Shown in pieces: positions 26,967-36,170 of a stretch of 64,000 bases of DNA. How positions within the stretch are numbered: the stretch's first letter is position 1; the number at the start of each line of letters is the position of its first letter. Source of the DNA: Segetibacter sp. 3557_3 (GTDB lineage: Bacteria > Bacteroidota > Bacteroidia > Chitinophagales > Chitinophagaceae); assembly GCF_004354985.1 (NCBI RefSeq), contig NZ_SMSK01000004.1:248001-312000 (forward strand), written 5' to 3'. Both the position numbers and the translations under genes were made by a program. Below the pieces are notes generated by a model. It saw nothing but the letters and a program-made list of their open reading frames with translations. It did no database searches and was not told the origin of the DNA.

Positions 26967-28193
26967 TTGAAAAATAAAAAGGCATTTATCCTGATACTTG
27001 TCATCAGTAGCCTTGTTGCATTTTTAAGCAGGTGTATGCGGGGCACTGAAACTGGCAATGATCCACGGGGTAAGATGTACATAGGTGCTGAAAGCTGTAA
27101 GCAATGCCATAAATCTGTTTACGATGCGTACCTAACAACTGCCCACTTCAATAGTACCCAAACAACATTACCGGGTAAAGTTTTAGGAAGTTTCACGCAG
27201 CCACAAAACACTTATGTGGTAGATAGCATAACTAACATCCGGATGGAGCATCGGGACAGTGGATTGTTCCAGGTATTATATGTAAACGGAAACCAACAGG
27301 AATTGCATCGCATGGATATAACCTTTGGGCCCAAGCATGCACAAACCTTTTTGTACTGGCAAGGTGACAGAGCATATGAGTTACCGATTTCGTATTATGC
27401 TGAAATCCAAAATTGGGCATCCAGTCCTGCATACCCTTCGGTGTTAAACTTCAACCGGCTAATCGGCGGTGGCTGCTTCGAGTGCCATAGTTCATATATC
27501 AAAAGCAAACTGGTTATGGGAAAGCGAGGGTATGAGGAGGCTTTAGACAAACGTTCCCTGATCAATGGCATTGATTGCGAAAGGTGCCATGGTCCTGCAG
27601 CCAACCACGTAAACTATCACCTCGCTTACCCGGAAGTTAAAGCGGCAAAATACATGGTAACTGCCGGATACTTAAGCAGGCAGCAGCAATTGGATGCGTG
27701 TGCAGTATGTCATTCAGGTAACGATATCAGGAAAGAGATATCCACTTTTCACTTTAAAATGGGTGATACACTGGCCAACTTTTTTCTACCTGCAGCAAGC
27801 CGGACAACAAATTCGGCAACGTTTGATGTTCATGGAAATCAGTACAACCTCCTGGCGCAGAGCCAGTGTTTTTTGAGCAGCAAGGTAATGACTTGTGCCA
27901 CGTGCCACGACCCACATACAAATGCCGGCACCAATTCTACGGAATACGTTGCAAAATGTATGGGTTGTCACACCAATCCGGATCATAGTGCACTGAAGAA
28001 CGATGCAGTTTCGGCAAATAACTTACAAACCAATTGCATCAATTGCCACATGCCTGCGCAGGAGTCCCGGGCCATAACGTTTCAAACAGCCGGTAGCAAA
28101 CTCCAATCCGCTTACACGTTACGCACGCATAGAATTGCCATTTACAACGGTAACAGTACTGCACCAGGGGCTAAAACCATCAAACATCGATGA
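26967..28193 (+). CDS. heptaheme c-type cytochrome within the glucan locus
   Basis: A 408-aa exported protein starting at TTG 26967. The leader LILVISSLVAFLSRC may be a lipoprotein signal (Cys23). Seven CxxCH heme-binding motifs are visible: CKQCH (44), CFECH (170), CERCH (204), CAVCH (245), CATCH (310), CMGCH (331) and CINCH (357). The spacing and the closing DPHTNA, CMGCHTNPDH and CHMPAQ segments fit the cytochrome c554-like multiheme family. Electron donor and acceptor are unknown. The stop overlaps the ATG of the GH5 gene (ATGA, 28190-28193), so the two are translationally coupled, which is unusual for a polysaccharide locus. Confidence 0.88.
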   Translation: MKNKKAFILILVISSLVAFLSRCMRGTETGNDPRGKMYIGAESCKQCHKSVYDAYLTTAHFNSTQTTLPGKVLGSFTQPQNTYVVDSITNIRMEHRDSGLFQVLYVNGNQQELHRMDITFGPKHAQTFLYWQGDRAYELPISYYAEIQNWASSPAYPSVLNFNRLIGGGCFECHSSYIKSKLVMGKRGYEEALDKRSLINGIDCERCHGPAANHVNYHLAYPEVKAAKYMVTAGYLSRQQQLDACAVCHSGNDIRKEISTFHFKMGDTLANFFLPAASRTTNSATFDVHGNQYNLLAQSQCFLSSKVMTCATCHDPHTNAGTNSTEYVAKCMGCHTNPDHSALKNDAVSANNLQTNCINCHMPAQESRAITFQTAGSKLQSAYTLRTHRIAIYNGNSTAPGAKTIKHR

Positions 28194-30054
28194 TAAATAA
28201 CTTGAAAAAATTCCGGTACCGGCTCTTGGCTTATCCCGCCCCGGTGAGCAGGTGTGTCGTTTCCGGCGCTCTTTTGTTTTGTTTGTTTTTTACGGAGCAG
28301 ATTATCGCGCAGGGATTTCTTAGAGCTGATGGAAAAAAGATCGTTAATGATGGAGGCGCGGTACTATTAAGGGGAATGGGACTAGGCGGCTGGATGTTGC
28401 AAGAGCCCTACATGTTGCGCTTCAACGGTATTGCCGGCAATCAACACGAGATCAGGGCAAAAATTGAAAGCCTGGCCGGAAAAGAAAATACAGCCACTTT
28501 CTATAAGGCCTGGCTTGCCAATCACTGCCGGAAACCGGATATTGATTCTATGGCAGCCTGGGGCTTCAACTCTGTACGATTACCCATGCACTATAACCTG
28601 TTTACTTTACCCATCGAACAAGAGCCCGTACCCGGCGCAGATACATGGCTACCGCAGGGCTTTGACATGGTAGACAGTCTCTTAAACTGGTGTAAGGCCA
28701 ATCGCATATACCTGATACTTGACCTGCATGCTGCTCCGGGTGGCCAGGGACGTGATGTTGCCATCTCGGATGGAGATACCTCAAAACCGTTCCTCTGGCA
28801 AAGCGAAGCAAACAGGCAGAAGACAATAGCACTGTGGCAACGGCTTGCGCGGCGATACGCCAACGAACAATGGATTGGTGGATACGATTTAATCAATGAA
28901 ACGAACTGGGGTTTTGCAGACCCAAAAGATAAAAATGGTTGTGCCGAAGAAGGAAATGAACCGCTGAGAAAGTTGTCGGTCGATATCACCGCAGCCATAA
29001 GAGCCGTTGACAAGAATCACCTGATCGTAGTAGAAGGGAATTGTTGGGGCAATAACTACAAAGGCATATTTCCTTTATGGGACAAGAACATGGTTGTTAG
29101 CTTTCATAAGTATTGGAACTATAATAACCAGGCTGCTGTACAAAACTTCATAAAAATAAGAGATGAACAGAATGTTCCGATCTGGTGTGGGGAAACCGGT
29201 GAGAACTCCAATGTTTGGTTCAGGGACGCAATTGAACTCTTTGAGAAAAACGATATTGGCTGGGCATGGTGGCCATTAAAAAATTAGGTTTTAATAACCC
29301 AATGGAGATTCAGCACAACCAAAATTACCAGGCGCTGCTGAACTATATGAGAGGACAGGGTCAGCAACCATCACGGGATGAGGCATTTCGTACATTAATG
29401 CAACTCACCGAAAACATCAAGGCGGAGAATACCCTCGTTCATAAAGATGTACTCGATGCCATGTTCCGGCAGGTTCAAACAACGGCTACCATTCCCTTTG
29501 CAAACCATGTTCTTAGTGGTAACGTTAACGTGTTCGCTACGGATTATGATCTTGGAAGAAATGGCGAAGCCTACCATGACAAGGACACTGCAGATTACCA
29601 TGTGTCAACAGGTAAAAATACACCCGGGAACAAAGGTAGAACCTATCGGAATGATGGAGTTGATATAGAAAGGTGCTCCGACCAAACAACCAATGGTTAC
29701 CAGGTAAGTTCATTTGAGGCAGGCGAGTGGATGCAGTACACTGTAATGGCGCCTTCTGCAGCGCAGTTTAAAGTAAGCATCAGGGTTCAGTCGCTGGTAA
29801 AAGGTACAGCGATAGGTTTAAGCGCAAACGGCAAGGCAGTTATCCCTGCTGTCGTTGTAGATAAGGGCAATAGTGATAGCTCCTGGAAAACGATATCGAT
29901 TGGCAATGTTCGCTTAAGTAAAGGTTTGAACAAGCTGAGGCTTGCGGCAGTTGCGGGTGAGGCCAGGCTGAACTATCTGCAGTTTAGTTCTAATGAAAGG
30001 GCGTCAAGTAAACGGCAACAAAAATCTATAGGCAGGACCTACGTTCGCAATTAG
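28190..30054 (+). pseudogene. GH5 glucanase with C-terminal CBM6-like module, frameshifted
   Basis: The first frame (28190-29287) encodes a signal peptide and a GH5 barrel: acid/base Glu237 in LINETNW and nucleophile Glu335 in WCGETGEN. It ends GWAWWPLKN-stop at 29285-29287. The -1 frame continues the expected GH5 end (KKLGFNNPMEIQHNQNYQAL), then a linker and a CBM6-like module (SFEAGEWMQYTV, LRLAAVAGEARLNYLQF) to 30054. Six A bases at 29278-29283 where seven are needed explain the break. A_AAA_AAT is also a slippery heptamer, so -1 frameshifting is possible. Both catalytic Glu precede the break. Expected role: endo- or exo-acting beta-glucanase at or beyond the periplasm. Confidence 0.8.
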
Positions 30055-30065
30055 AAAAACTTACT

Positions 30066-31526
30066 ATGAAGAAAATTACGCTTGGATTAATTATCCTGGT
30101 ACTCACCGGTTTTAGCAATAAAAACCGGGTTCCGCAAAGCCGGGCAAACAAATTTAAGCTGGATGGCAAAACAGCTACGGTCCACACCACCGATAAATCG
30201 GGCTTAAAACTTGCCTCAACGGGAACCCTGAATTTTGTTGACTTTGCCCAGCCCCTGGAAACACAGGTGTGTGTATTTGTTGATCCATCGCATCGTTTTC
30301 AAACTATGGTAGGTGTTGGTGGTGCCATAACCGATGCTTCGGCAGAAACCTTTGCCAAACTTCCAAAAAGTACACAGCAGGAATTTTTGAAAGCTTACTA
30401 CGATGCTAAAGATGGTATAGGTTATACCCTGGCGCGCACGAATATCAACAGCTGCGACTTTTCAACCGAAAGCTACACCTATGTAAAGGATGGCGACAAA
30501 GATTTGAAGACTTTTGATATACAACACGACAGGCAATTCAAAATACCCTTAATCAAACGGGCCATTGCTACGGCCGGTAATAAGCTAACCTTATACGTAA
30601 GTCCATGGAGTCCGCCCGCATGGATGAAGGATAATAATAGCCTGTTGCAGGGAGGCAAGTTGTTGCCACAATACAGGCAGTCGTGGGCGAATTACTATGT
30701 AAAGTTTATTCAATCTTATGAAAAGGAAGGCATGCCGGTATGGGGGCTATCTGTTCAAAATGAACCCATGGCAAAGCAACGCTGGGAGTCGTGCATATTT
30801 ACCGCCGAAGAAGAACGTGACTTTATAAAACAATACCTCGGACCAACTTTGCAACAGTCGGGACTGGCTGCAAAAAAACTGATCGCCTGGGATCATAACC
30901 GCGACCTGCTATACCATAGGGCAAGTACCATCCTGGATGATCCGGGTGCTGCCAAGTACGTATGGGGAATAGGTTATCATTGGTATGAAACCTGGACAGG
31001 TTCAGCCATGCAATTCGACAATCTTAAGAGAGTTGCAGAATCTTTCCCGACAAAAAACTTGTTCTTTACCGAAGGCTGTGTTGAAAATTTTAGTTTCAAC
31101 CGCATAGGCGATTGGGACCTCGGTGAAAGATATGGCCGGTCTATGATCAACGACTTCAACAGTGGAACCGTTGGATGGACCGACTGGAATATATTGCTTG
31201 ATGAGAAAGGCGGACCCAACCATAAAGGCAATTATTGCTTTGCCCCGATTATTGCCGACACGCGTGACGGAAGCCTGCACTATACAAACGCTTATTACTA
31301 TATCGGGCACTTTTCAAAATTTATTCGCCCGGGTGCAAGGCGCGTAAGCAGTTCTTCAAACAGGGATAAACTGCTGGTTGCCTCCTTCATAAATCCAGAT
31401 GGAAAACTGGCCGTGGTGGTGATGAATACCAGTGACGATAAGCTAGACTATAACCTGTGTATTGGCGGGAAAGCTGCAAGTACCACCAGTCTTCCACATT
31501 CCATCGCAACGATAATGATCAATTAA
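30066..31526 (+). CDS. GH30 family glycoside hydrolase (beta-glucanase-type)
   Basis: A 486-aa GH30 enzyme with signal peptide (KKITLGLIILVLTGFS). The (beta/alpha)8 barrel carries acid/base Glu233 (GLSVQNEP) and nucleophile Glu336 (LFFTEGC), with the conserved GVGGAITDASAET, TLARTNINSCDFS, LYVSPWSPPAWMK and WTDWNILLDEKGGPNH blocks. The small beta-sandwich domain surrounds the barrel at both ends. GH30 subgroups with this layout include beta-1,6-glucanases and glucosylceramidases; in a GH16-containing locus a beta-1,6-glucanase is the best guess. It follows the GH5 gene by 11 bp. Confidence 0.88.
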   Translation: MKKITLGLIILVLTGFSNKNRVPQSRANKFKLDGKTATVHTTDKSGLKLASTGTLNFVDFAQPLETQVCVFVDPSHRFQTMVGVGGAITDASAETFAKLPKSTQQEFLKAYYDAKDGIGYTLARTNINSCDFSTESYTYVKDGDKDLKTFDIQHDRQFKIPLIKRAIATAGNKLTLYVSPWSPPAWMKDNNSLLQGGKLLPQYRQSWANYYVKFIQSYEKEGMPVWGLSVQNEPMAKQRWESCIFTAEEERDFIKQYLGPTLQQSGLAAKKLIAWDHNRDLLYHRASTILDDPGAAKYVWGIGYHWYETWTGSAMQFDNLKRVAESFPTKNLFFTEGCVENFSFNRIGDWDLGERYGRSMINDFNSGTVGWTDWNILLDEKGGPNHKGNYCFAPIIADTRDGSLHYTNAYYYIGHFSKFIRPGARRVSSSSNRDKLLVASFINPDGKLAVVVMNTSDDKLDYNLCIGGKAASTTSLPHSIATIMIN

Positions 31527-31530
31527 AATC

Positions 31531-31665
31531 CAATGCCGTTTACTTAAGCAAATTTTTATGGACCAGGCCACAGGAATTCTATAGGACATCGTTGCGTCGC
31601 ACTCTTGTACGATTGGAAGTAGCTGGGCAAACTAATTACAAAATCGGCTTAACTAAACGACATTG
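31531..31665 (+). mobile_element. MITE-like element C, 135 bp, short form
   Basis: The clearest short copy. The left end CAATGCCGTTTACTTAAGC (31531-31549) and the right end GCTTAACTAAACGACATTG (31647-31665) are complementary at 17 of 19 positions. The core TTGCGTCGCACTCTTGTAC (31592-31610) is shared with element D. There is no GC-rich insert and no ORF. It begins 4 bp after the GH30 stop codon, between two GH30 paralogues. Confidence 0.8.
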
Positions 31666-31836
31666 AATTAATATCCATTGTTCCGCATTGAACGACTGGG
31701 CAGGTCTACTAAACAAATAGCTTAACTTACTGGAATTGAATATAGCAGGTTGTTACGTCGGGGATGTTATTGAAACCTGGTTCGAGCTAATGTGTTCTAA
31801 CCTACTCCGATGCTCGTAAACTTTCAAGTATAATAA
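31666..31836. other. intergenic between the two GH30 genes
   Basis: No gene or hairpin recognised beyond element C. A promoter for the second GH30 gene may lie here. Confidence 0.3.
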
Positions 31837-33300
31837 ATGAAATACACTTCTTCTATAAGCCTTTTCAAATCAGCAATCCTGGTTTTTACGATTGGCTGCT
31901 TTCTTTCCTGCTCTAAAAAAAGTAGTTCGCAGGGTGGCGGCCCGGGTCCGGTTACCCCTCCGGTCGCGGTATCAAACGACATGGAATTTTGGCTAACCAA
32001 AGCCGATCAAAGTGCACTGCTTGCAAAGCAAGCAGTCGTGTTAGGCTTTATAAACCTCTCCAATCAAAACAGCACCATCACAGTTGATACGACACAGTTG
32101 TTTCAGTCGATCGATGGATTTGGATATACATTGACCGGAGGAAGCGCGCAGGTGATAAACGCCGCATTATCAACGGCACAACGCGAAGCACTTTTAAAAG
32201 AGTTGTTTACCACCGAAGGCAATGGCATTGGTATAAGCTATCTGCGGATCAGCATTGGTGCATCCGATCTTAACCAATCGGTTTTTACGTACGATGATGT
32301 GCCTGCGGGGCAAACAGATGTTAATCTCGAAAAGTTTAGCCTGGCCCCCGATAAAGGAGATCTTATTCCGTTGCTTAAACAAATAGTTGCGATCAATCCT
32401 GCCATTAAGATTGTTGCTACCCCGTGGACCGCACCAGTTTGGATGAAGACCAACAACAGTTCTATCGGGGGAAAACTAAAGCCCGAGTATTATGGTGTTT
32501 ATGCAAATTACTTTGTGAAGTACCTGCAGGCTATGAAAGCCGAAGGTATCCCGATTGACGCCATTACACCACAAAATGAACCCCTACATCCCGGCAATAA
32601 TCCAAGTTTGGAAATGTCGGCCACAGAGCAGGCCACCTTTATCAAGAATAATCTTGGACCAGCTTTTAAAGCAGCTAACCTCAATACCAAAATCATTATT
32701 TACGATCATAATGCCGACAGGCCGGATTATCCATTGGCTGTATTAAGCGATCCGGCAGCAAGGCAGTATATCGACGGCTCTGCTTTTCATTTATATGCCG
32801 GTAACATAAGCGCGCTGTCACAGGTTCATACCGCTTTTCCGGATAAACACATCTACTTTACTGAGCAGTATACAGCGTCTACCGGCAATTTCGGGGGGGA
32901 CCTTTCCTGGCACATCAATAACCTGGTTGTTGGTGCAACACGCAACTGGAGTCGCAACGTTCTTGAGTGGAACCTAGCCAACGACCCGAACTATGGGCCA
33001 CATACAAACGGTGGCTGTACCACTTGTAAAGGAGCGCTAACGATTGGTTCTTCAATCACCAGGAATGTAGCCTATTACATTATCGCCCATGCATCAAAAT
33101 GGGTACCTGCAGGTTCTTACCGGGTGGAGAGTAATATGCCCAACAACCTGCCAAACGTTGCCTTTGTTACACCATCAGGTAAAAAGGTGTTAATCGTTTT
33201 AAATACATTCAACACGTTTCAAAGCTTTAATATAAAATTTAAAGAAAAGGCTGTGGTCACTGGTCTTGAAGGCGGAGCCGTTGGAACTTTTGTATGGTGA
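31837..33300 (+). CDS. GH30 family glycoside hydrolase, lipoprotein
   Basis: A 487-aa paralogue of the preceding enzyme. The leader ends in the lipobox IGCFLSCSKK (Cys25) with a Gly/Pro-rich linker, so it is probably surface-anchored. The acid/base is Glu248 (ITPQNEP) and the nucleophile Glu343 (IYFTEQ); FQSIDGFGYTLTGGSAQVI, SYLRISIGASDLN and TPWTAPVWMK are the matching GH30 blocks. Sequence identity to the first GH30 looks low outside motifs, suggesting different linkage or chain-length preference. The pairing of an exported and a lipid-anchored GH30 fits stepwise beta-1,6-branch removal. Confidence 0.88.
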   Translation: MKYTSSISLFKSAILVFTIGCFLSCSKKSSSQGGGPGPVTPPVAVSNDMEFWLTKADQSALLAKQAVVLGFINLSNQNSTITVDTTQLFQSIDGFGYTLTGGSAQVINAALSTAQREALLKELFTTEGNGIGISYLRISIGASDLNQSVFTYDDVPAGQTDVNLEKFSLAPDKGDLIPLLKQIVAINPAIKIVATPWTAPVWMKTNNSSIGGKLKPEYYGVYANYFVKYLQAMKAEGIPIDAITPQNEPLHPGNNPSLEMSATEQATFIKNNLGPAFKAANLNTKIIIYDHNADRPDYPLAVLSDPAARQYIDGSAFHLYAGNISALSQVHTAFPDKHIYFTEQYTASTGNFGGDLSWHINNLVVGATRNWSRNVLEWNLANDPNYGPHTNGGCTTCKGALTIGSSITRNVAYYIIAHASKWVPAGSYRVESNMPNNLPNVAFVTPSGKKVLIVLNTFNTFQSFNIKFKEKAVVTGLEGGAVGTFVW

Positions 33301-33381
33301 GTTGATTTAGTATTCGTTTTGAATCGGTTGCGCTTTTTCATAGGGAATACTAAAGTTGCCCAATGGTTTGCCGATGAAGTG

Positions 33382-33437
33382 CTTGCGACGCAAGGATGTT
33401 GCTATAAAAAACTAAAGCTGGTATCCAAAAAATTGAT
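33382..33437 (-). mobile_element. eroded MITE-like fragment H
   Basis: On the minus strand CATCCTTGCGTCGCA (reverse complement of about 33385-33399) is shared over 15 bases with element D, and a run AAAAAACTAAAGCTGGTATCC recalls the flank of other copies. Terminal repeats are not recognisable. It lies between the second GH30 and the next enzyme gene. Confidence 0.4.
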
Positions 33438-33458
33438 TTATGTACAAACTTGTTTCTC

Positions 33459-34742
33459 ATGAACGGCAGCTATAAAATTATCGTAAGCATAATATTCGTT
33501 GCTGCCGCGATTGTCGGCCATACGCAGCAATCCCGAGCGGTTGTAAAAACACAGGTTGTAGCGGGTAAGGATGGGTTTGTATTACTAAGAGCCGGCAAGC
33601 CATACTTTATTAAAGGTGCGGGTGGCACCAGCTATATTGATCGGCTGGCGCGATATGGTGGAAATTCAATTCGCACCTGGGACTCCGGGAACGGGGCTGA
33701 CATCCTGGATAAGGCTGCAGCATTAAAGTTAACCGTTACTATGGGATTAAACGTTGCACGGGAAAGGCATGGCTTTAATTACGATGATACCAGTGCCGTT
33801 AACGCACAGCTGGAGAAATTACGTTTGGAGGTTCGCAAATACAGGAACCATTCGGCATTACTCGTGTGGGGCATAGGCAATGAACTTAACCTGGAATATA
33901 AAAATCCGAAAGTCTGGAATGCCGTAAATGAGATTGCCGAAATGATTCATGATGAAGATCCAAATCACCCGGTAACCACGATGTTGGCTGGGGTAAACAG
34001 GAAAGAGATCGACTACTTTAAAGCACGTTGCCCGGCGCTTGACCTGATTTCTGTACAGGTTTACGGAGGACTGGCAGATGTACCCCAACAGCTTGCTTCT
34101 GCCGGCTGGAATGGTGCGTATATGGTTACGGAATGGGGACCAACCGGTCATTGGGAGAGCAGGCAAACACCCTGGAAAGCAGCAATAGAAGAAACCAGCA
34201 GCCAGAAAGCTATGGTATACAAAAGCCGCTACGAGGCATCAATAAAACGGGATAAGAAGTGCATTGGCTCATATGTTTTTTTGTGGGGCCAAAAGCAGGA
34301 AAGAACCCCAACCTGGTATGGCCTTTTTACCGAAAAAGGAGAGGAGTCGGAGGTTGTAGATGTTATGCAGTATTTGTGGACGGGCAAGTGGCCCCGTAAC
34401 CGTGCACCGCATATCGATTCAATATTGCTCAACAACAAAACTGCTACCGACACTATTTATCTCCAACAGGCAAAAGCTTACCCTTTGAAGATTTCAGCCA
34501 GCGATCCCGATAAGCATAAGTTAACTTACCGGTGGGAACTAATGCCCGAAAGCACGGATCTGAAAACCGGTGGTGATCGCGAAACCCGGCCCCAGCCAAT
34601 TCCAGCTTCGGTACGCGAAGCAAATAACGAAGCAATACTAAATACGCCTGGCAGGGAAGGCGCCTATCGTTTGTTTTTATACATCAGCGATGGACACAAT
34701 AAAGTGGCTACGGCCAACATTCCCTTCTTTGTAAAAAATTAA
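33459..34742 (+). CDS. GH2/GH158-like TIM-barrel glycoside hydrolase
   Basis: The ATG at 33459 is preferred to the TTG at 33450; about 427 aa with signal helix (YKIIVSIIFVAAAIVGHTQ). The catalytic barrel resembles the GH2 C-terminal TIM barrel and GH158: FIKGAGGTSYIDRLARYGGNSIRTWDS, ALLVWGIGNELN (Glu of GNELN as candidate acid/base), LDLISVQVYGG and YMVTEWGPTGHWE (candidate nucleophile in TEWG). A C-terminal Ig/PKD-like domain follows (about 325-427; YPLKISASDPDKHKLTYRWELMPES). GH158 members are endo-beta-1,3-glucanases, which fits the locus; family assignment needs a profile search. Confidence 0.7.
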   Translation: MNGSYKIIVSIIFVAAAIVGHTQQSRAVVKTQVVAGKDGFVLLRAGKPYFIKGAGGTSYIDRLARYGGNSIRTWDSGNGADILDKAAALKLTVTMGLNVARERHGFNYDDTSAVNAQLEKLRLEVRKYRNHSALLVWGIGNELNLEYKNPKVWNAVNEIAEMIHDEDPNHPVTTMLAGVNRKEIDYFKARCPALDLISVQVYGGLADVPQQLASAGWNGAYMVTEWGPTGHWESRQTPWKAAIEETSSQKAMVYKSRYEASIKRDKKCIGSYVFLWGQKQERTPTWYGLFTEKGEESEVVDVMQYLWTGKWPRNRAPHIDSILLNNKTATDTIYLQQAKAYPLKISASDPDKHKLTYRWELMPESTDLKTGGDRETRPQPIPASVREANNEAILNTPGREGAYRLFLYISDGHNKVATANIPFFVKN

Positions 34743-34763
34743 AAATCCTAAAAGCTGATTGTA

Positions 34764-35945
34764 ATGAAAAGAGTAGTACTTGTCGCCATCATGGCTGTTT
34801 CAGTGGTTTACGGATGTAGTAAAAGTTCGGGCGATACCATGCCGGCACCTGATCCCACTTTATCGGTTGGTGTTGTAACCCAGGTAGAAGGAAATATGGG
34901 CACAACTAATTTTGAGTTTGTTGTAACACTAAGCAGTGCTACAACCAAACCAGTTACGATCACTTATTCAGTGGAAGAAGGGAGTGCAAAAGCGGTTGAG
35001 GATTTCGTTGCCATTGCAGATCAGAATTTGGTTATTCAGCCAGGGGAAACCAGCAAGAAAATAAATGTAAGTGTAGTAGCCGACGATATAAAAGAGCCCG
35101 ACGAAACTTTTGTTTTCACGATTACAAAGGCGGTTAATGCCAAAGCTCCCTCAACAGGAGTTATCGGCACGATTATAAACGATGATACCAAAATAGCCTT
35201 TAGCAATGCTGGTTACGATGCCCCTAATGCATACCCCGGCTACACACTGGCTTGGAGTGACGAATTTAACGGCTCGGGCCTGAACATGGCGAACTGGAGT
35301 TTTCAAAATGGTAATGGTTGTCCGAACTTATGTGGTTGGGGTAATAATGAACTGGAAACTTATGCCGAGAATAACCTGTTTTTGCAGGATGGAAAAATGA
35401 TCATTGAGGCACGTAGGGAAGGCAGCAGTTATACGTCTGCAAAGATTATTTCATCAGGTAAAAAGAAATTTAAATTCGGGCGCATTGATATCCGGGCAAA
35501 ACTGCCAAAGGGCAAAGGTATCTGGCCGGCGTTGTGGATGATGCCTGAGAGCAGCGTATATGGTGGATGGCCCAGGAGCGGTGAAATAGATATTATGGAA
35601 CTGTTGGGGCATGAACCAAACAAGACGTATGGCACCCTACATTATGGACCCGGTCCCGGAAGTACGCAAATCAACAAAAGCTTTGTTTTACCGTCGGGTG
35701 ATTTCAGCAGCGAGTTCCATGTGTTTTCTTTGGATTGGAAGCAGGACCAGATACAATGGCTCGTTGATGGTAACGTATTTGGCACGGCCTCGAAAGCAAA
35801 CTTTGGATCAACTAATTATCCTTTTAACGAGCAGTTTTATTTTATTATAAACCTGGCTGTTGGTGGTCAATGGCCGGGAAATCCTGATGCAACAACAACC
35901 TTTCCGCAATGGATGATTGTTGATTATGTAAGGGTGTACCAATAA
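34764..35945 (+). CDS. Calx-beta/GH16 laminarinase-like lipoprotein
   Basis: A 393-aa lipoprotein: lipobox in AVSVVYGCSK (Cys18). Residues 32-140 are a Calx-beta module (LSVGVVTQVEGN, GTIINDDT). Residues 155-393 are a GH16 jelly roll with the signature GEIDIMELLG: nucleophile Glu274 and acid/base Glu279, plus WSDEFNG, FGRIDIRAKLPKGKGIWPALWM and LNLAVGGQWPGNP-type blocks. The GEIDIME form is typical of GH16_3 beta-1,3-glucanases. A surface-exposed endo-beta-1,3-glucanase that begins laminarin cleavage is the likely role. It is the last gene of the locus. Confidence 0.9.
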   Translation: MKRVVLVAIMAVSVVYGCSKSSGDTMPAPDPTLSVGVVTQVEGNMGTTNFEFVVTLSSATTKPVTITYSVEEGSAKAVEDFVAIADQNLVIQPGETSKKINVSVVADDIKEPDETFVFTITKAVNAKAPSTGVIGTIINDDTKIAFSNAGYDAPNAYPGYTLAWSDEFNGSGLNMANWSFQNGNGCPNLCGWGNNELETYAENNLFLQDGKMIIEARREGSSYTSAKIISSGKKKFKFGRIDIRAKLPKGKGIWPALWMMPESSVYGGWPRSGEIDIMELLGHEPNKTYGTLHYGPGPGSTQINKSFVLPSGDFSSEFHVFSLDWKQDQIQWLVDGNVFGTASKANFGSTNYPFNEQFYFIINLAVGGQWPGNPDATTTFPQWMIVDYVRVYQ

Positions 35946-36121
35946 GATTCCTGAAGCTGTAAAACGGGCTCGTTTAGGAACAGTTGAAAGTTACCTGTTT
36001 TCCTGGAGACACACCTGCTTTGCGTATTTAAGCTGGCGCTAAACGCTCATGAGCAATGCATAGGGTAATGCTTTACAGATGGGGTACTTAACACAAGGGG
36101 ATAACAATATCCGGCAAATAC

Positions 36122-36149
36122 AAAAGGCACCTTCCAGGAGGTGCCTTTT
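36122..36149. terminator. bidirectional hairpin terminator between convergent genes
   Basis: Arms AAAAGGCACCT (36122-36132) and AGGTGCCTTTT (36139-36149) pair perfectly over 11 bp with a 6-base loop, with A-run and T-run on opposite sides. It can end both the glucan operon (plus) and the AztD-like gene (minus). Confidence 0.85.
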
Positions 36150-36170
36150 AGTTTATTAGGAGTAAAATCG

